NCBI GenBank assembly: GCA_021820485.1
Contig: JAKADO010000001.1
Location: forward strand, 19,363-83,362
Direction of reading: 5' to 3'
DNA: 64,000 bases
Source of the DNA: Bacillota bacterium
GTDB lineage: Bacteria > Bacillota > Sulfobacillia > Sulfobacillales > Sulfobacillaceae
Position 1 is the stretch's first letter. Each line of letters starts with the position of its first letter. The notes beneath the pieces were generated by a model that made no database searches, was not told the DNA's origin, and worked only from the letters and a program-made list of their open reading frames with translations. Both the position numbers and the translations under genes were made by a program. This document shows, piece by piece, positions 48,878 through 59,034 of this stretch.

Positions 48878-49767
48878 TCAATCCTTTCTACTCGTGGAGT
48901 GTGGTTCTGGGGCCGTCAGGGTCCAAAAACCCAGCGCCCCCACAACCAAGGACGCCCCGAAGGCGCCGCGAAATCCCCAGTAAAACCACAGAGCATAGGC
49001 GGGATTGGTCGAGGCGGCATCGAGCCCGAGCAACCCAAGGCCCCAGGCGCGATGCCAATGGACCAGCCCGAATTGCAACAGAGAGCTCAGCCCCACAAAC
49101 CACACCGCCCCCAGCCAATCAAGCCGGCGTAAGGACGCATCCCCGTCTGGCGCAAACCGGGGCAGCAAGCGCCACGAACCCCAGAGTCCCCAGACACCAA
49201 TGGGGAGATTAATCCAGAAAATACTGCGCCAGCCAAACCAGGCGGTGAGATCCCTCCCAGCGGCGGGCCCGCCAAGGTGCCGGCGGCCACCACAGAGCCA
49301 ATCAGGCCGAGGGCTTGGCCCCGTTTTTCTACCGGGAACACCAGGACAATAATCGCCATGACATTGGCCATGATGGTGGCGCCACCCAGCGCTTGAACGG
49401 CTCGGGCCCACACCAAGACCAGAAAACTCGGGCCGAGCGCGCTTAACCCGGATCCGGCCACAAAGGTGGCCATGCCGACCAAGAAGACCTCCCGTCGGCC
49501 CAGCGCATCCGCAACCCGGCCCGTCACCGGCAGTAATCCGGTACTCACCAAGAGGTAGGCCGTCACGACCCATTGGAGCGTTTCGATGGAGACGGCGAAC
49601 TGATGTTGCAGCACGGGCAACGCGACATTAACAACGCTGGCATCCACATTGACCATGAACGTGCCGGTGGTGGCGGCCGCAAAGCTGAGCCATAAGGCTC
49701 GCCCCTCTCGAATGATAGCGCGTTTGGGTGCCCGGGTGGGGGCCGGACTGGGGGTGGACGGCGGCAT
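48878..49767 (-). pseudogene. DHA2/EmrB-QacA-type MFS drug transporter, frameshifted and 3'-truncated
   Basis: N-part MVNVDASVVNVALPVLQHQFAVSIETLQWVVTAYLL in one frame, continuation LTAWFGWRSIFWINLPIGVWGLWG in another; 1-nt shift near 49250-49260; ends about halfway through a 14-TM protein. Confidence 0.8.
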
Positions 49768-49902
49768 CTCTTCGTTCCTTCCTAGTGCGTTTGGCCGACG
49801 TATAGAGGCCGACGGCGCTCGAGCGCGAAGCCGTTCCCCCGCAAGGGGACGGTCCGTGTCAGCGCCGTCGGCCCGTATCAACCGGGAGCCCTTGAGGGTC
49901 CC

Positions 49903-50568
49903 TTAGCGATGGCTGCCGAAGAGGGCCATGCGGTTCCGCACAGCATCGATTGCTGCGGGCGGCAGGTCCTGGGCGCCGCCCAAAGCCTTCGCCTGGATTA
50001 TCAGTTCCGCCGCCTCATCAAGGGTGGCCAGTAGGCGAGCTGTGCTCAGGGGGTCTTCATGAAACACTAACGCCCCGTGATTGGCCATCATAATGGCGGG
50101 AAGTCCCGGATGGTCGCGCACGACTTCGATGATAGCGTTGACCGATTGGTCCGACCCGCGCGGAGCCCACGGCACCACGGGTATGGGTTCCGTGACGCCG
50201 AAGCGCAGGAGGGGCTCATAAACCAAGGGAATGGGCTGGTGCGCGACCGCAAAGACGCTGATATGCGGCGCGTGCGTATGGATGACGGCCCCCACCGAGT
50301 GGCGTGCCTCATAGACGCGGGTATGCATCTGAATGACTTCCTGCATGGTGGGATCCATGGTTTCCCCGCGGGTCGAATGGCCGCTCAAATCCAGCACCGC
50401 CAAATCGTCGGTCCGGAGGTGGCCAATGGACCCGCCGCGGGTCATCACGATATGCGCGTCGTCGAGACGCGCGGAAAGGTTGGCGTGTTCTCCGCGGAAA
50501 AGCATCCCGGTATCCGCTAAGAGATGGGCCGCATCCACAATGCGTTGCCGCACCTGTTGTTCCTGCAT
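49903..50568 (-). CDS. class II aldolase/adducin family protein
   Basis: FRGEHANLSARLDDAHIVMTRGGS; AVIHTHAPHISVFAV; MMANHGALVFHED. Confidence 0.87.
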   Translation of the reverse strand: MQEQQVRQRIVDAAHLLADTGMLFRGEHANLSARLDDAHIVMTRGGSIGHLRTDDLAVLDLSGHSTRGETMDPTMQEVIQMHTRVYEARHSVGAVIHTHAPHISVFAVAHQPIPLVYEPLLRFGVTEPIPVVPWAPRGSDQSVNAIIEVVRDHPGLPAIMMANHGALVFHEDPLSTARLLATLDEAAELIIQAKALGGAQDLPPAAIDAVRNRMALFGSHR

Positions 50569-50635
50569 TCGAAGCCCTCCTGTCGAACTATCACTGGTGG
50601 TCGTGATCCCGTATCTTCCGTCCGTCAACCCGAGA

Positions 50636-51007
50636 TTAGTCGAGAGGTCCGAGCAGTGCCTCCAGCCCTTCGAGAGACGCGGACAGCACGGCGGTACCGG
50701 TCATGAACTGCGTTTGGGCCATAATCGCCCCGATTTGCTCGGTCGACAACCCGGCGTTTTGGGCCGCGCGCAAATTGTTTTTGATGCAGAGGGGCACCCG
50801 GGTCGCCAGCGCGGCCGCCAGGTTGACAGCGGCCAACATGTGGGGGTCCAGCGGGTTTTCTTCCCGTAGCGCTTGGGCCGCGGCCCCCTGTGCCTGGACG
50901 AGGTGGGGGTTAATTTCCGCAAGATATCGCCGCAAAACGATTTTGCGACCGAGTTTTTGTTCTTCCTCGGTAATTTGCTGGAGAATTTGCTCCTTGAGCG
51001 TCGCCAT
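50636..51007 (-). CDS. carboxymuconolactone decarboxylase-like protein
   Basis: AAALATRVPLCIKNNLRAAQNAGLSTEQIGAIMAQTQFMTG; variant of CMD/AhpD fold with single Cys. Confidence 0.65.
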   Translation of the reverse strand: MATLKEQILQQITEEEQKLGRKIVLRRYLAEINPHLVQAQGAAAQALREENPLDPHMLAAVNLAAALATRVPLCIKNNLRAAQNAGLSTEQIGAIMAQTQFMTGTAVLSASLEGLEALLGPLD

Positions 51008-51631
51008 GGAATCAATCCACTCCTTTTCGCATAGATCCCGTCGTAGTATGGGTGGTTGGACGACCCTCCATACTGGAACCATCTCGAGTCAGTATACTGA
51101 TATCTACAGTCTACTGCAAGATGCAGTATTATCTATATCCATAACTGTGGGAGCCCTGAGGATGGTAGGAATCCAAGCAACATCTTTTGCCGACAGCGAC
51201 CGCGATGGCGAAGGCCATAGCTCACGCGGTCCAACTCTTGGAGGTAACCGTTGGTCCATCGTTCGGGGTAATCCAATGCGCTAAGAGCGTCGGGTTCCAC
51301 CGACGAATGAGGTCTACCCAGACGCGCCCTTCGGCGTGGTCGCAGGCATCTACGTTGATCCGCCAACGGAAAAGAGATGCTGTTCAGCGTCGGCACGGGT
51401 CGGTTGAGCCCAGAGTCCCGGAGACTTTCTTTGGAAGCACTTCTCTGCGTTTAATGTCGCGATCACTCAGATTGGATGCGCTTCCGTTTTTTCTCTTTTG
51501 CTTCGATTGTCACCATGCGATTCCCACAGGTTTATCCTAGAGCCCGCGGGACGGTAATTTCCGCGTGGCCCCGTGGTATCATGAATGGACATAGGTCGTT
51601 AAATTAGGTGCCCCACCAAGGAGGTTCTGTG

Positions 51632-52996
51632 GTGACAGGCCGTCTATTGATCGGCGCTCCCGCCAGTGGAAACGGGAAGACCACCATCACGTTAGCGTTA
51701 ATGGCGCTCCTGACATCCCAAGGTAAACGCGTGCAAGGGTTCAAAGTGGGACCCGATTATATTGACCCGTCCTTTCATCATCTCGTTACGGGCCGGCCAT
51801 CTTATAACTTGGATATTTGGATGGGCGGAGAAGCGGACGTTCGTCGAACGTTTTTGAGGCACAGTCGGGATGCCGACATCTCGATCATCGAAGGCGTCAT
51901 GGGGTTGTTGGATGGCGTCTCGTCGGACGCCAACTGGGGATCGTCCGCGCACGTGGCCGAAGTGTTGGATTGCCCGGTCCTTTTGGTGCTGGACGTCCAC
52001 GCCATGGCGCGGTCGGCGGCGGCTGTCGTGAAGGGGTTCCAGGTTCTGGCCGGCAATGCAACCATTGCGGGAGTCATCCTGAATCGGGTCGGCAGCGCGC
52101 GCCATGGAGCGATGGTCCGGTGGGCCATTGAGCAGGAGACCGGCGTTCCCGTGTTGGGCTTTCTCCAACACGACGAATCGGTCCTATTGCCCGAGCGACA
52201 CCTGGGACTTGTCACGGCCGAAGAAACGAGGGAAGACAGTCGCCGCAAGCTGGACGTCGCGGGACGGCTGTTGGGGGAGCATTTGGACCTCGATAGACTC
52301 TGGCGCGTGGCGATGGCCGATGAACATCCCGAACTCGTGGACGTATCAGTCCCCCGTGTGTCCCGCTCCGGCAAACGACCACACGTCGCCATTGCTTTCG
52401 ATCGGGCGTTCAATTTTTATTATCCCGCCAATCTGGATTTGTTGACGGCCATGGGTGCCGAGTTGTTGTGGTTTCGACCAACCTTGGGGGAGCGCATTCC
52501 CGCGGGGGCGACGCATCTGTATTTGGGCGGGGGATTTCCGGAAGAGTACGTGGAGGATCTAGTCCAACATTCGGGCATGATGCGCGATATGCGTGACCGC
52601 ATTGTATTGGATGGACTCCCAACCTTGGCTGAGTGCGGCGGATACATGTTTCTGGGGGAGGCCATATGGGTCCATGGGCAGCGATTTCCGATGGCCGGGG
52701 CTATTCCCATGGAAACAGAGATGACACCTTCGTTGCAGGAATTAGGATACCGCGAGCTGACCGTACTGTCCGACGGGGTCTTTCCGTCCGGCAGTCAGTT
52801 TCGAGGCCATGCCTACCATCATTCCAAAATTCGGCGTGCAAGCGGGCTGGTTTCGGCTTATGCGGTCTCGTCGGCTCGCGCGACCATGGCTCCTGAAGGA
52901 CACAGTTCCCCAACCCTTGTGGCAGGGTACAGCCACTTGTATTTTCCCTCCGCTCCGGATGCTGTTCGTGCATGGCTGGAGCGGGAGATGGACTAA
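51632..52996 (+). CDS. cbiA: cobyrinate a,c-diamide synthase
   Basis: IGAPASGNGKTTITLALMALL; FKVGPDYIDPSFHHLVTGRPSYNLD; YLGGGFPEEYVEDL; LAECGGYMFLGEAI. Confidence 0.93.
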   Translation: MTGRLLIGAPASGNGKTTITLALMALLTSQGKRVQGFKVGPDYIDPSFHHLVTGRPSYNLDIWMGGEADVRRTFLRHSRDADISIIEGVMGLLDGVSSDANWGSSAHVAEVLDCPVLLVLDVHAMARSAAAVVKGFQVLAGNATIAGVILNRVGSARHGAMVRWAIEQETGVPVLGFLQHDESVLLPERHLGLVTAEETREDSRRKLDVAGRLLGEHLDLDRLWRVAMADEHPELVDVSVPRVSRSGKRPHVAIAFDRAFNFYYPANLDLLTAMGAELLWFRPTLGERIPAGATHLYLGGGFPEEYVEDLVQHSGMMRDMRDRIVLDGLPTLAECGGYMFLGEAIWVHGQRFPMAGAIPMETEMTPSLQELGYRELTVLSDGVFPSGSQFRGHAYHHSKIRRASGLVSAYAVSSARATMAPEGHSSPTLVAGYSHLYFPSAPDAVRAWLEREMD

Positions 52997-53033
52997 ACGG
53001 GGGACCAGATGGTCTGGGCTAACAGGAGGTACG

Positions 53034-53831
53034 ATGGCTGCCATCAAATGCGTCGTGCTTGATTTGGATGGGACTTTGCTGAACCGTGATCAGACGATCT
53101 CGCCCAGAACCTTGCGGTCGGTGGATGCGTGCTGGGCGCATGGGATTTCCATCGTCCTGGCCACGGGACGGCCACCGCGGGCCGTACGGCATTTGCTGGT
53201 CACCGAGTCTTTGAGGGGGTATGTCATCTATCTTGATGGTGCGCTCACCATCCATGAGTCCGACGGGATCGTCTACGACCATCGGACCATCCCTGCTTCT
53301 GTCAGCTCCCGAATCACCCAGTCCGTGTTATCCGCGGACCCTCGCTCCATCATTTCGTTTGAAGTGCAGGACGCCTGGTACTGTCTTGAATCTCCGGTTG
53401 CTGATGAGGTCATCCATGCCGACTCGCCTTATCCGCCGCCTCAGAGGGTGGATAAGGCGCAGATACACGCCCTCTCACCCACAAAAATGATTTTGTCGGG
53501 GAATGTCAACTGGGAATGCGTCCTTCGTCCGTTTGACCCCGCTGTGCAGATTCGGGCAACGCCGGATGGGGCACTCATCCAGGTCATGGAAAAGTCCGTA
53601 TCCAAAGAGAGCGCCCTGAGCCGCGTCTTGCATGCGTTGGGCGTGGATCCGGCAGGCGTCATGGTGTTTGGCGACGGCCTGAATGACATGGGGTTGTTCG
53701 ATCTCTGCGGGTACCCGGTCGCGATGGGGAATGCGGTGGATGCGTTGAAACGACGCGCCAAATACATGACCGACTCGAATGATGATGATGGCGTGGCAGC
53801 AGCCCTGCAAGCCTTGGGCCTCATTCCCTAA
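53034..53831 (+). CDS. Cof-type HAD hydrolase
   Basis: VVLDLDGTLLNRDQTIS; KESALSRVLHALGVDPAGVMVFGDGLNDMGLFDLCG. Confidence 0.9.
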   Translation: MAAIKCVVLDLDGTLLNRDQTISPRTLRSVDACWAHGISIVLATGRPPRAVRHLLVTESLRGYVIYLDGALTIHESDGIVYDHRTIPASVSSRITQSVLSADPRSIISFEVQDAWYCLESPVADEVIHADSPYPPPQRVDKAQIHALSPTKMILSGNVNWECVLRPFDPAVQIRATPDGALIQVMEKSVSKESALSRVLHALGVDPAGVMVFGDGLNDMGLFDLCGYPVAMGNAVDALKRRAKYMTDSNDDDGVAAALQALGLIP

Positions 53832-53914
53832 GAGATCCAGTCTGATGGCCTCCGCCGCGTTGACAAGGCTGAACGCCTCCCATACCATGAAGAGTAAGAA
53901 GTCGCGCACATCGT

Positions 53915-54065
53915 CCAAGGTGCTCGCCCCGGTCAGAACCGGGGATCACGAGAGAATAGGGAAACCGGTGCAATACCGGTGCGGTCCCGCCACTGTAATC
54001 GAACCGTCGGTTCGAGAGCCAGGAGACCTGCCTTGGATGCGCAGAATCCGCCTTCGAGGAAAGGT
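53915..54065 (+). promoter_or_regulatory. cobalamin riboswitch
   Basis: aatagggaaaccggtgcaataccggtgcggtcccgccactgtaatcg...gagagccaggagacctgcc (B12 box). Confidence 0.93.
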
Positions 54066-54090
54066 CATGGAGATTCTTGTTCCCATCCAT

Positions 54091-54120
54091 AGACCGTCGT
54101 CGAGACGGTCTTCTTTATTA
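54091..54120 (+). terminator. riboswitch-associated hairpin
   Basis: agaccgtc-gtcga-gacggtct-tctttatt just before cobU start. Confidence 0.6.
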
Positions 54121-54122
54121 CG

Positions 54123-54683
54123 ATGGGTGGGATGTGCGTCGTGGGCTATTCGTTCATTCTGGGTGGGGCGCGTAGCGGGAAGAGCCGCTATGCTGAAGAG
54201 CGAGCGTCCCTGCTCGCGGAACAAACGTCGTGGCCGGTCGTTTACTTAGCGACGGGGACCATCACGGACTCGGAAATGCAAGTTCGCATCACCGCTCACC
54301 AACATAACCGTCCCGCGCATTGGACCACGATTGAGGAGCCCATGGATGTGGCTCATTGGCTGGACCAGCGCCAAACGCCGGCGGTCGTCTTATTGGATTG
54401 TCTCTCGCTGTTGCTCAATAACTGGATGTTCGCCGGCTTAACCGACGAAGCCATCGCACACCGTAGTGAAGCGTTGGGACGGGCTCTCGAGACCTTCCGG
54501 TACGGCTTGGTGGTGGTCAGCAACGAAGTGGGGCAGGGCATCGTTCCCGAATATCCCTCGGCCCGACGCTATCGCGACGCGCTAGGCCGTTTGAACCAGC
54601 AGGTCGCACGGACGGCGGAACATGTCATGTGGATGGTTGCGGGACTGCCGGTGGATGTGCGAAAGTTGGGCCCGCAATGGTAA
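54123..54683 (+). CDS. cobU: adenosylcobinamide kinase/guanylyltransferase
   Basis: FILGGARSGKSRYAEERA; VVYLATGTITDSEMQVRITAHQHNRPAHWTTIEEP. Confidence 0.93.
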   Translation: MGGMCVVGYSFILGGARSGKSRYAEERASLLAEQTSWPVVYLATGTITDSEMQVRITAHQHNRPAHWTTIEEPMDVAHWLDQRQTPAVVLLDCLSLLLNNWMFAGLTDEAIAHRSEALGRALETFRYGLVVVSNEVGQGIVPEYPSARRYRDALGRLNQQVARTAEHVMWMVAGLPVDVRKLGPQW

Positions 54684-55639
54684 ACGCATGGGAAACGGGA
54701 GCGACAGCCTTAGGTATCGACGCACTGGTCGGTGATCCCCGTGTATGGCCGCACCCCGTGACCCTCATGGGGGCGGCCATTGGTGCGTACGACCGGCGCG
54801 TGAATCGCGATTTCCTGGGCCCTGGTCTTCTTAAAATCCGTGGCCTGGTGTTGGCCGTGGGTATCCCCTTGATGGCTGGTGCCGCCACATGGGCCCTGGT
54901 GTGGGCTACGGGACGCGTCTGGGCGCCACTGGAGTGGATGACCGCCAGCTGGATGGTATCCACAACGGTAGCCTGGCGGGGGCTGGGGGACGCCGGTCTC
55001 GACGTCTATCATGCTCTATCTCGGGGCTTGCCGGACGCGCGGCAGGCGGTAGGCCAGATTGTGGGCCGCGATACGACTCAGCTTCCGGAAACGGACGTGG
55101 TTCGTGCCGCTGTGGAAACGCTGGCGGAAAATATTGTTGATGGCATTGTGGCGCCGCTGTTCTATGCCGTCTTAGGGGGTGCCCCGTTAGCCATGGCGTA
55201 TCGCGCGGTCAATACGCTGGATTCCATGGTGGGGTACCGCAATGCCCGGTACCGGGATTTCGGGTGGGCGTCTGCCCGGCTTGATGATGGGATGAATTAT
55301 ATCCCCGCCCGGCTGACCGCCGCCCTGCTGTGGGTCGTGATGGCCGTGCTCGGTTTGGCCCCTCGACAGGCCTGGCGGATTATGCGGCGGGATGCGCATC
55401 GCCACCCCAGTCCCAACGCGGGAATCCCCGAGGCCATGATGGCGGGGGGCTTGGGCGTGCGTCTCGGCGGCCTCAATTATTACGGCGGTGTGCCGTCTCA
55501 TCGGGCAGAGCTGGGTGACGCGACGCGTGTCTTGGAGGCCGAAGACATCGTGCGCGCGGTCCGGGTGGTCCGGTGGACCGGCGTCGTGCTAGGGCTGGTG
55601 TTATTGGGCTTGGGCGCATGGCGGTGGTTGGTGCGATGA
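54677..55639 (+). CDS. cbiB: adenosylcobinamide-phosphate synthase
   Basis: ALGIDALVGDPRVWPHPVTLMGAAI; ETLAENIVDGIVAPLFYAVLGGAPLAMAYRAVNTLDSMVGY. Confidence 0.93.
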   Translation: MVNAWETGATALGIDALVGDPRVWPHPVTLMGAAIGAYDRRVNRDFLGPGLLKIRGLVLAVGIPLMAGAATWALVWATGRVWAPLEWMTASWMVSTTVAWRGLGDAGLDVYHALSRGLPDARQAVGQIVGRDTTQLPETDVVRAAVETLAENIVDGIVAPLFYAVLGGAPLAMAYRAVNTLDSMVGYRNARYRDFGWASARLDDGMNYIPARLTAALLWVVMAVLGLAPRQAWRIMRRDAHRHPSPNAGIPEAMMAGGLGVRLGGLNYYGGVPSHRAELGDATRVLEAEDIVRAVRVVRWTGVVLGLVLLGLGAWRWLVR

Positions 55640-56394
55640 GGACCGTCGTGAGGAGCCTGGTGCTGGTCATGGCATTCGGAACCATTGTGCCCATGCCGGC
55701 CATTACCGGGGTTGATGACGCGGCGCTGCGTCGCAGTATGGGATTTCTCCCGGTGGCTGGATGGGTCTTGGGACTCTTCCTCTGGGGCGCAATGTGGGTC
55801 ACAGCACATCTCATGCCGCATGGACCGGCGGCTGTGGTGGTGCTGGCCGCGTACGTGTTGTTAACGGGGGCTCTGCATCTCGATGGCTTGGCGGATACGT
55901 TTGATGCCTTAGGAAGCCGCAAATCGGCCCAAGGCGCCTTGACCGTCATGAAAGACAGCCGAATCGGCACCATGGGCGCGGCGGCCGTGATGCTGGTGCT
56001 GATGGGAAAGGGTGTCGCTTTTGCCCATCTTTCGGTCACCACCATGGGTGTGTGGGTGGTGGTGCCGGTCTTGGCCCGGACATCGGTGGTTTGGCTCATG
56101 ATGGGGACCCCTGCAGCCCGGCCCGAGGGTTTGGGCGCTCTCTATGCCCAGCGACTGTCCAAGTGGACGGTGGTTGGGGCGACGGGAGTGGGCCTCCTCA
56201 CGGCGGTTGCCTTGATGCCGTGGCATGAGGCGCTGTTGGTGGTGCTCCTCGCCGTGGCGTCGACGGTACTATGGGCGCGCCTGATCCGGCACCGGTTTGG
56301 CGGCTCAACCGGTGACACTTACGGTGCGCTCCTCGAAATTGCCGAATGGGCCGGGTTTCTCGCCGTCACAGGAGGATGGGGCTATGGACGTTAA
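55636..56394 (+). CDS. cobS: adenosylcobinamide-GDP ribazoletransferase
   Basis: GALHLDGLADTFDALGSRKSAQGALTVMKDSRIGTMGAAAVMLVL. Confidence 0.92.
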   Translation: MRTVVRSLVLVMAFGTIVPMPAITGVDDAALRRSMGFLPVAGWVLGLFLWGAMWVTAHLMPHGPAAVVVLAAYVLLTGALHLDGLADTFDALGSRKSAQGALTVMKDSRIGTMGAAAVMLVLMGKGVAFAHLSVTTMGVWVVVPVLARTSVVWLMMGTPAARPEGLGALYAQRLSKWTVVGATGVGLLTAVALMPWHEALLVVLLAVASTVLWARLIRHRFGGSTGDTYGALLEIAEWAGFLAVTGGWGYGR

Positions 56395-57496
56395 ACCCGC
56401 CGTGCACGGCGGTCAAATCCATCGAGCGTCCCGCGACTTGGGGGTGCCATTGTCCCGGATTCTCGATTTCAGCGCCAACATCAATCCGTTGGGTCCCCCC
56501 GAAACGGTACGCCGGGCATTGGTGCAAGCGATGGATGACATTCGCTTCTATCCCGACGCCACCCAAGCGGAAACCAAGTGTGTCATTGCGGACCGCTATC
56601 AGGTGCCCGAAGCCAATGTCCTCATCAGCAACGGGGCCACGGAAGCCATCGATCTGGTGTTGCGCGCACGGAATCCAACCCGCGTATGGGTTCTGGAGCC
56701 CGCATTCAGCGAATATCGGGCGGCAGCCCTGAGGAATCGTCTGGCCGTCGTGTCAGTTCCGCTGGAATATCCAGGTTTCACGGCGCCCTGGGACCGCCTG
56801 ATTGAGGAAACGCGGCCGGGTGACTGTGTCATCTGGAACAATCCGCACAATCCCAGCGGACGGCACGTCCGACGGGGTGGTTTTGCTGCACCCCTGCAGG
56901 CGTTGGCAGAACGCGGCGTGGCCGTGCTTATCGACGAATCCTTTATGGACTTTCTCCCCGACGCGGTGGAGAACACCGCCGTGTCCGAGGCGTTGCAACC
57001 GGGCTCTGGGGTGGTCGTGGTAAGGTCGCTGACGAAGTTCTTGGCGATTCCTGGCCTGCGATTGGGTTACGCGATCGCAGATCGGACCTGGGTGGAACGC
57101 CTCGAGCGCGTACGCGATCGGTGGAGCGTGAGTCACCTCGCTCAAGTTGCGGGGGCGGTTGGCCTGCAAGACCGGGCGTTTCGCAACGACACGGCGAACT
57201 GGCTTCGTCGGGAACAGCAACGGGTGGCCGCCGTCTGGGGACCGAGCGCTCTTTATCAGCGGCATCCGACATCGGTCAACTTCTTTTTGATGCGCTGGAC
57301 CGATGATGAACGGTCTCGGCGTTTGTCGCAGGCCCTTTTTCATCGCGGCATCTTGGTTCGGCTGTGTCAGGACTTCTCCGGATTGGGGCTGGCATATTGG
57401 CGTGTGGCCATTCGAAGTCCAGCGGAGAATGACGCGTTCCATGCGGCGGTGCAGGAGATTTTTCAGGAGGAGGGAGACCGATGGCCCAAAGTGTGA
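56384..57496 (+). CDS. threonine-phosphate decarboxylase / aminotransferase class I-II (CobC/CobD-type)
   Basis: HGGQIHRASRDLGVPLSRILDFSANINPLGPPETV; RSLTKFLAIPGLRLGYAIAD PLP-Lys motif. Confidence 0.88.
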   Translation: MDVKPAVHGGQIHRASRDLGVPLSRILDFSANINPLGPPETVRRALVQAMDDIRFYPDATQAETKCVIADRYQVPEANVLISNGATEAIDLVLRARNPTRVWVLEPAFSEYRAAALRNRLAVVSVPLEYPGFTAPWDRLIEETRPGDCVIWNNPHNPSGRHVRRGGFAAPLQALAERGVAVLIDESFMDFLPDAVENTAVSEALQPGSGVVVVRSLTKFLAIPGLRLGYAIADRTWVERLERVRDRWSVSHLAQVAGAVGLQDRAFRNDTANWLRREQQRVAAVWGPSALYQRHPTSVNFFLMRWTDDERSRRLSQALFHRGILVRLCQDFSGLGLAYWRVAIRSPAENDAFHAAVQEIFQEEGDRWPKV

Positions 57497-59034
57497 TGGT
57501 GATGGGTACCTCGTCTCATGTGGGCAAAAGTGTGCTAACTACGGCATTGTGCCGAATTTTTCGCCAGGACGGTCACCGCGTCGCCCCCTTCAAGGTCCAG
57601 AACATGTCGCGGAACTCCGCCGTCACCCCAGACGGCTTGGAGATGAGCCGGGCTCAAGCGACGCAGGCGGAAGCGGCTGGAGTTCCGCCCGACGCGCACA
57701 TGAACCCGATCTTGCTGAAGCCGACCGATGGGCGAACCTCCCAAGTGATCGTCCAAGGGAGGGTCTGTGGCGACCAATCGGCAGCGTCCTATATGCGATC
57801 CGATAAGCGGGAGTTGTGGCGCGCTGCTGAAGAGAGTTTTCGTTACCTGGCGGAGCGGTTTCCGGTGATTGTGATGGAAGGAGCCGGAAGTCCCGTGGAA
57901 ATGAACCTCAAGGCTCGGGACTTAGCGAACATGCGTGCGGCAGAGATGGCGGATGCCGCCGTTATCTTGGTGGCCGATATCGAGCGCGGCGGGGTCTTTG
58001 CCTCAGTCATCGGAACGCTGGATTTGTTGGAGCCAGCGGAGCGAGCACGGGTCAAGGGCATCGTGATTAACAAATTTCGTGGCGACACGACGTTGTTCGA
58101 TGACGGGGTGCGATTTCTGGAGGAGCGCACGGGAATTCCCGTTCTCGGGGTGATTCCGTATCTGCCCGACTTGGCCATCGACGAAGAAGATTCCCTAGGA
58201 CTGGACTCGCCACGCTATGGGCCGCGTCAATCGGGGGGACTTCGGATTGGGATTGTCCCGCTGCCCCACATGGCCAATTTCACAGATGTCGATGCCTTAT
58301 TCTGGGAACCGGATGTGGCTCCATTTTTTGGCCGAACGCCGGACGATCTGTTGGATGCCGACGCCGTTATCGTCCCGGGGACGAAGAACACCATGGACGA
58401 TTTGGCGTGGCTTCACGCAACGGGATGGTCGGACGCTCTCCAGCATGCGCGATCCCGCGACTGTCCCATCCTCGGGATCTGCGGAGGATATCAGATGCTG
58501 GGCCAGGTTGTCCGCGACCCCGACGGTTTCGAATCACATCGCCTTGAAGTTCCCGGACTAGGATGGGTGCCCATCGCGACCACACTGGTCTCGCCCAAAC
58601 GCACGGTGTGGGTGGAAGGGCGTCTGGCCGACCCTTGGACCTCGGTGCCCGTCAAAGGCTATGAAATCCACATGGGGCGCACCATCTCCGTCGGAGACAC
58701 GGCTCCGCTAGCGACGGTCCATGCGGCGGGCGAGACTCAATGGCGGCCCGACGGTATCGTGCTCGAGGACATGGCGGTGGTCGGCACGTATCTGCATGGC
58801 ATCTTGGATAACCAAGGCTTTCGCGAAGTATGGCTCAATCAGGTACGCCAACGGGCGGGCGTCGACCCGGAGCGGTCGATCGTGTCCGTGCCCGCCCTGC
58901 GAGAGCGGGCCTATGACCGATTGGCGACCGCAGTGCGGGGACATCTCCGGTTGGACCTCTTGTACGCCGCTATGCAGCAGGAAACAAACACCTTAAACGA
59001 ATCGGAGGATGAGAAGCATGGCTCGATATCCTGA
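57481..59034 (+). CDS. cbiP: cobyric acid synthase
   Basis: VMGTSSHVGKSVLTTALCRIFRQDGHRVAPFKVQNMSRNS; GICGGYQMLGQVV. Confidence 0.94.
   Translation: MAQSVMVMGTSSHVGKSVLTTALCRIFRQDGHRVAPFKVQNMSRNSAVTPDGLEMSRAQATQAEAAGVPPDAHMNPILLKPTDGRTSQVIVQGRVCGDQSAASYMRSDKRELWRAAEESFRYLAERFPVIVMEGAGSPVEMNLKARDLANMRAAEMADAAVILVADIERGGVFASVIGTLDLLEPAERARVKGIVINKFRGDTTLFDDGVRFLEERTGIPVLGVIPYLPDLAIDEEDSLGLDSPRYGPRQSGGLRIGIVPLPHMANFTDVDALFWEPDVAPFFGRTPDDLLDADAVIVPGTKNTMDDLAWLHATGWSDALQHARSRDCPILGICGGYQMLGQVVRDPDGFESHRLEVPGLGWVPIATTLVSPKRTVWVEGRLADPWTSVPVKGYEIHMGRTISVGDTAPLATVHAAGETQWRPDGIVLEDMAVVGTYLHGILDNQGFREVWLNQVRQRAGVDPERSIVSVPALRERAYDRLATAVRGHLRLDLLYAAMQQETNTLNESEDEKHGSIS

Noticed and set aside
52420-52710. 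- strand ORF inside cbiA with similarity to the 47632 ORF
   Set aside because: Not a real gene; the similarity reflects the inverted block in the cbiA pseudogene.
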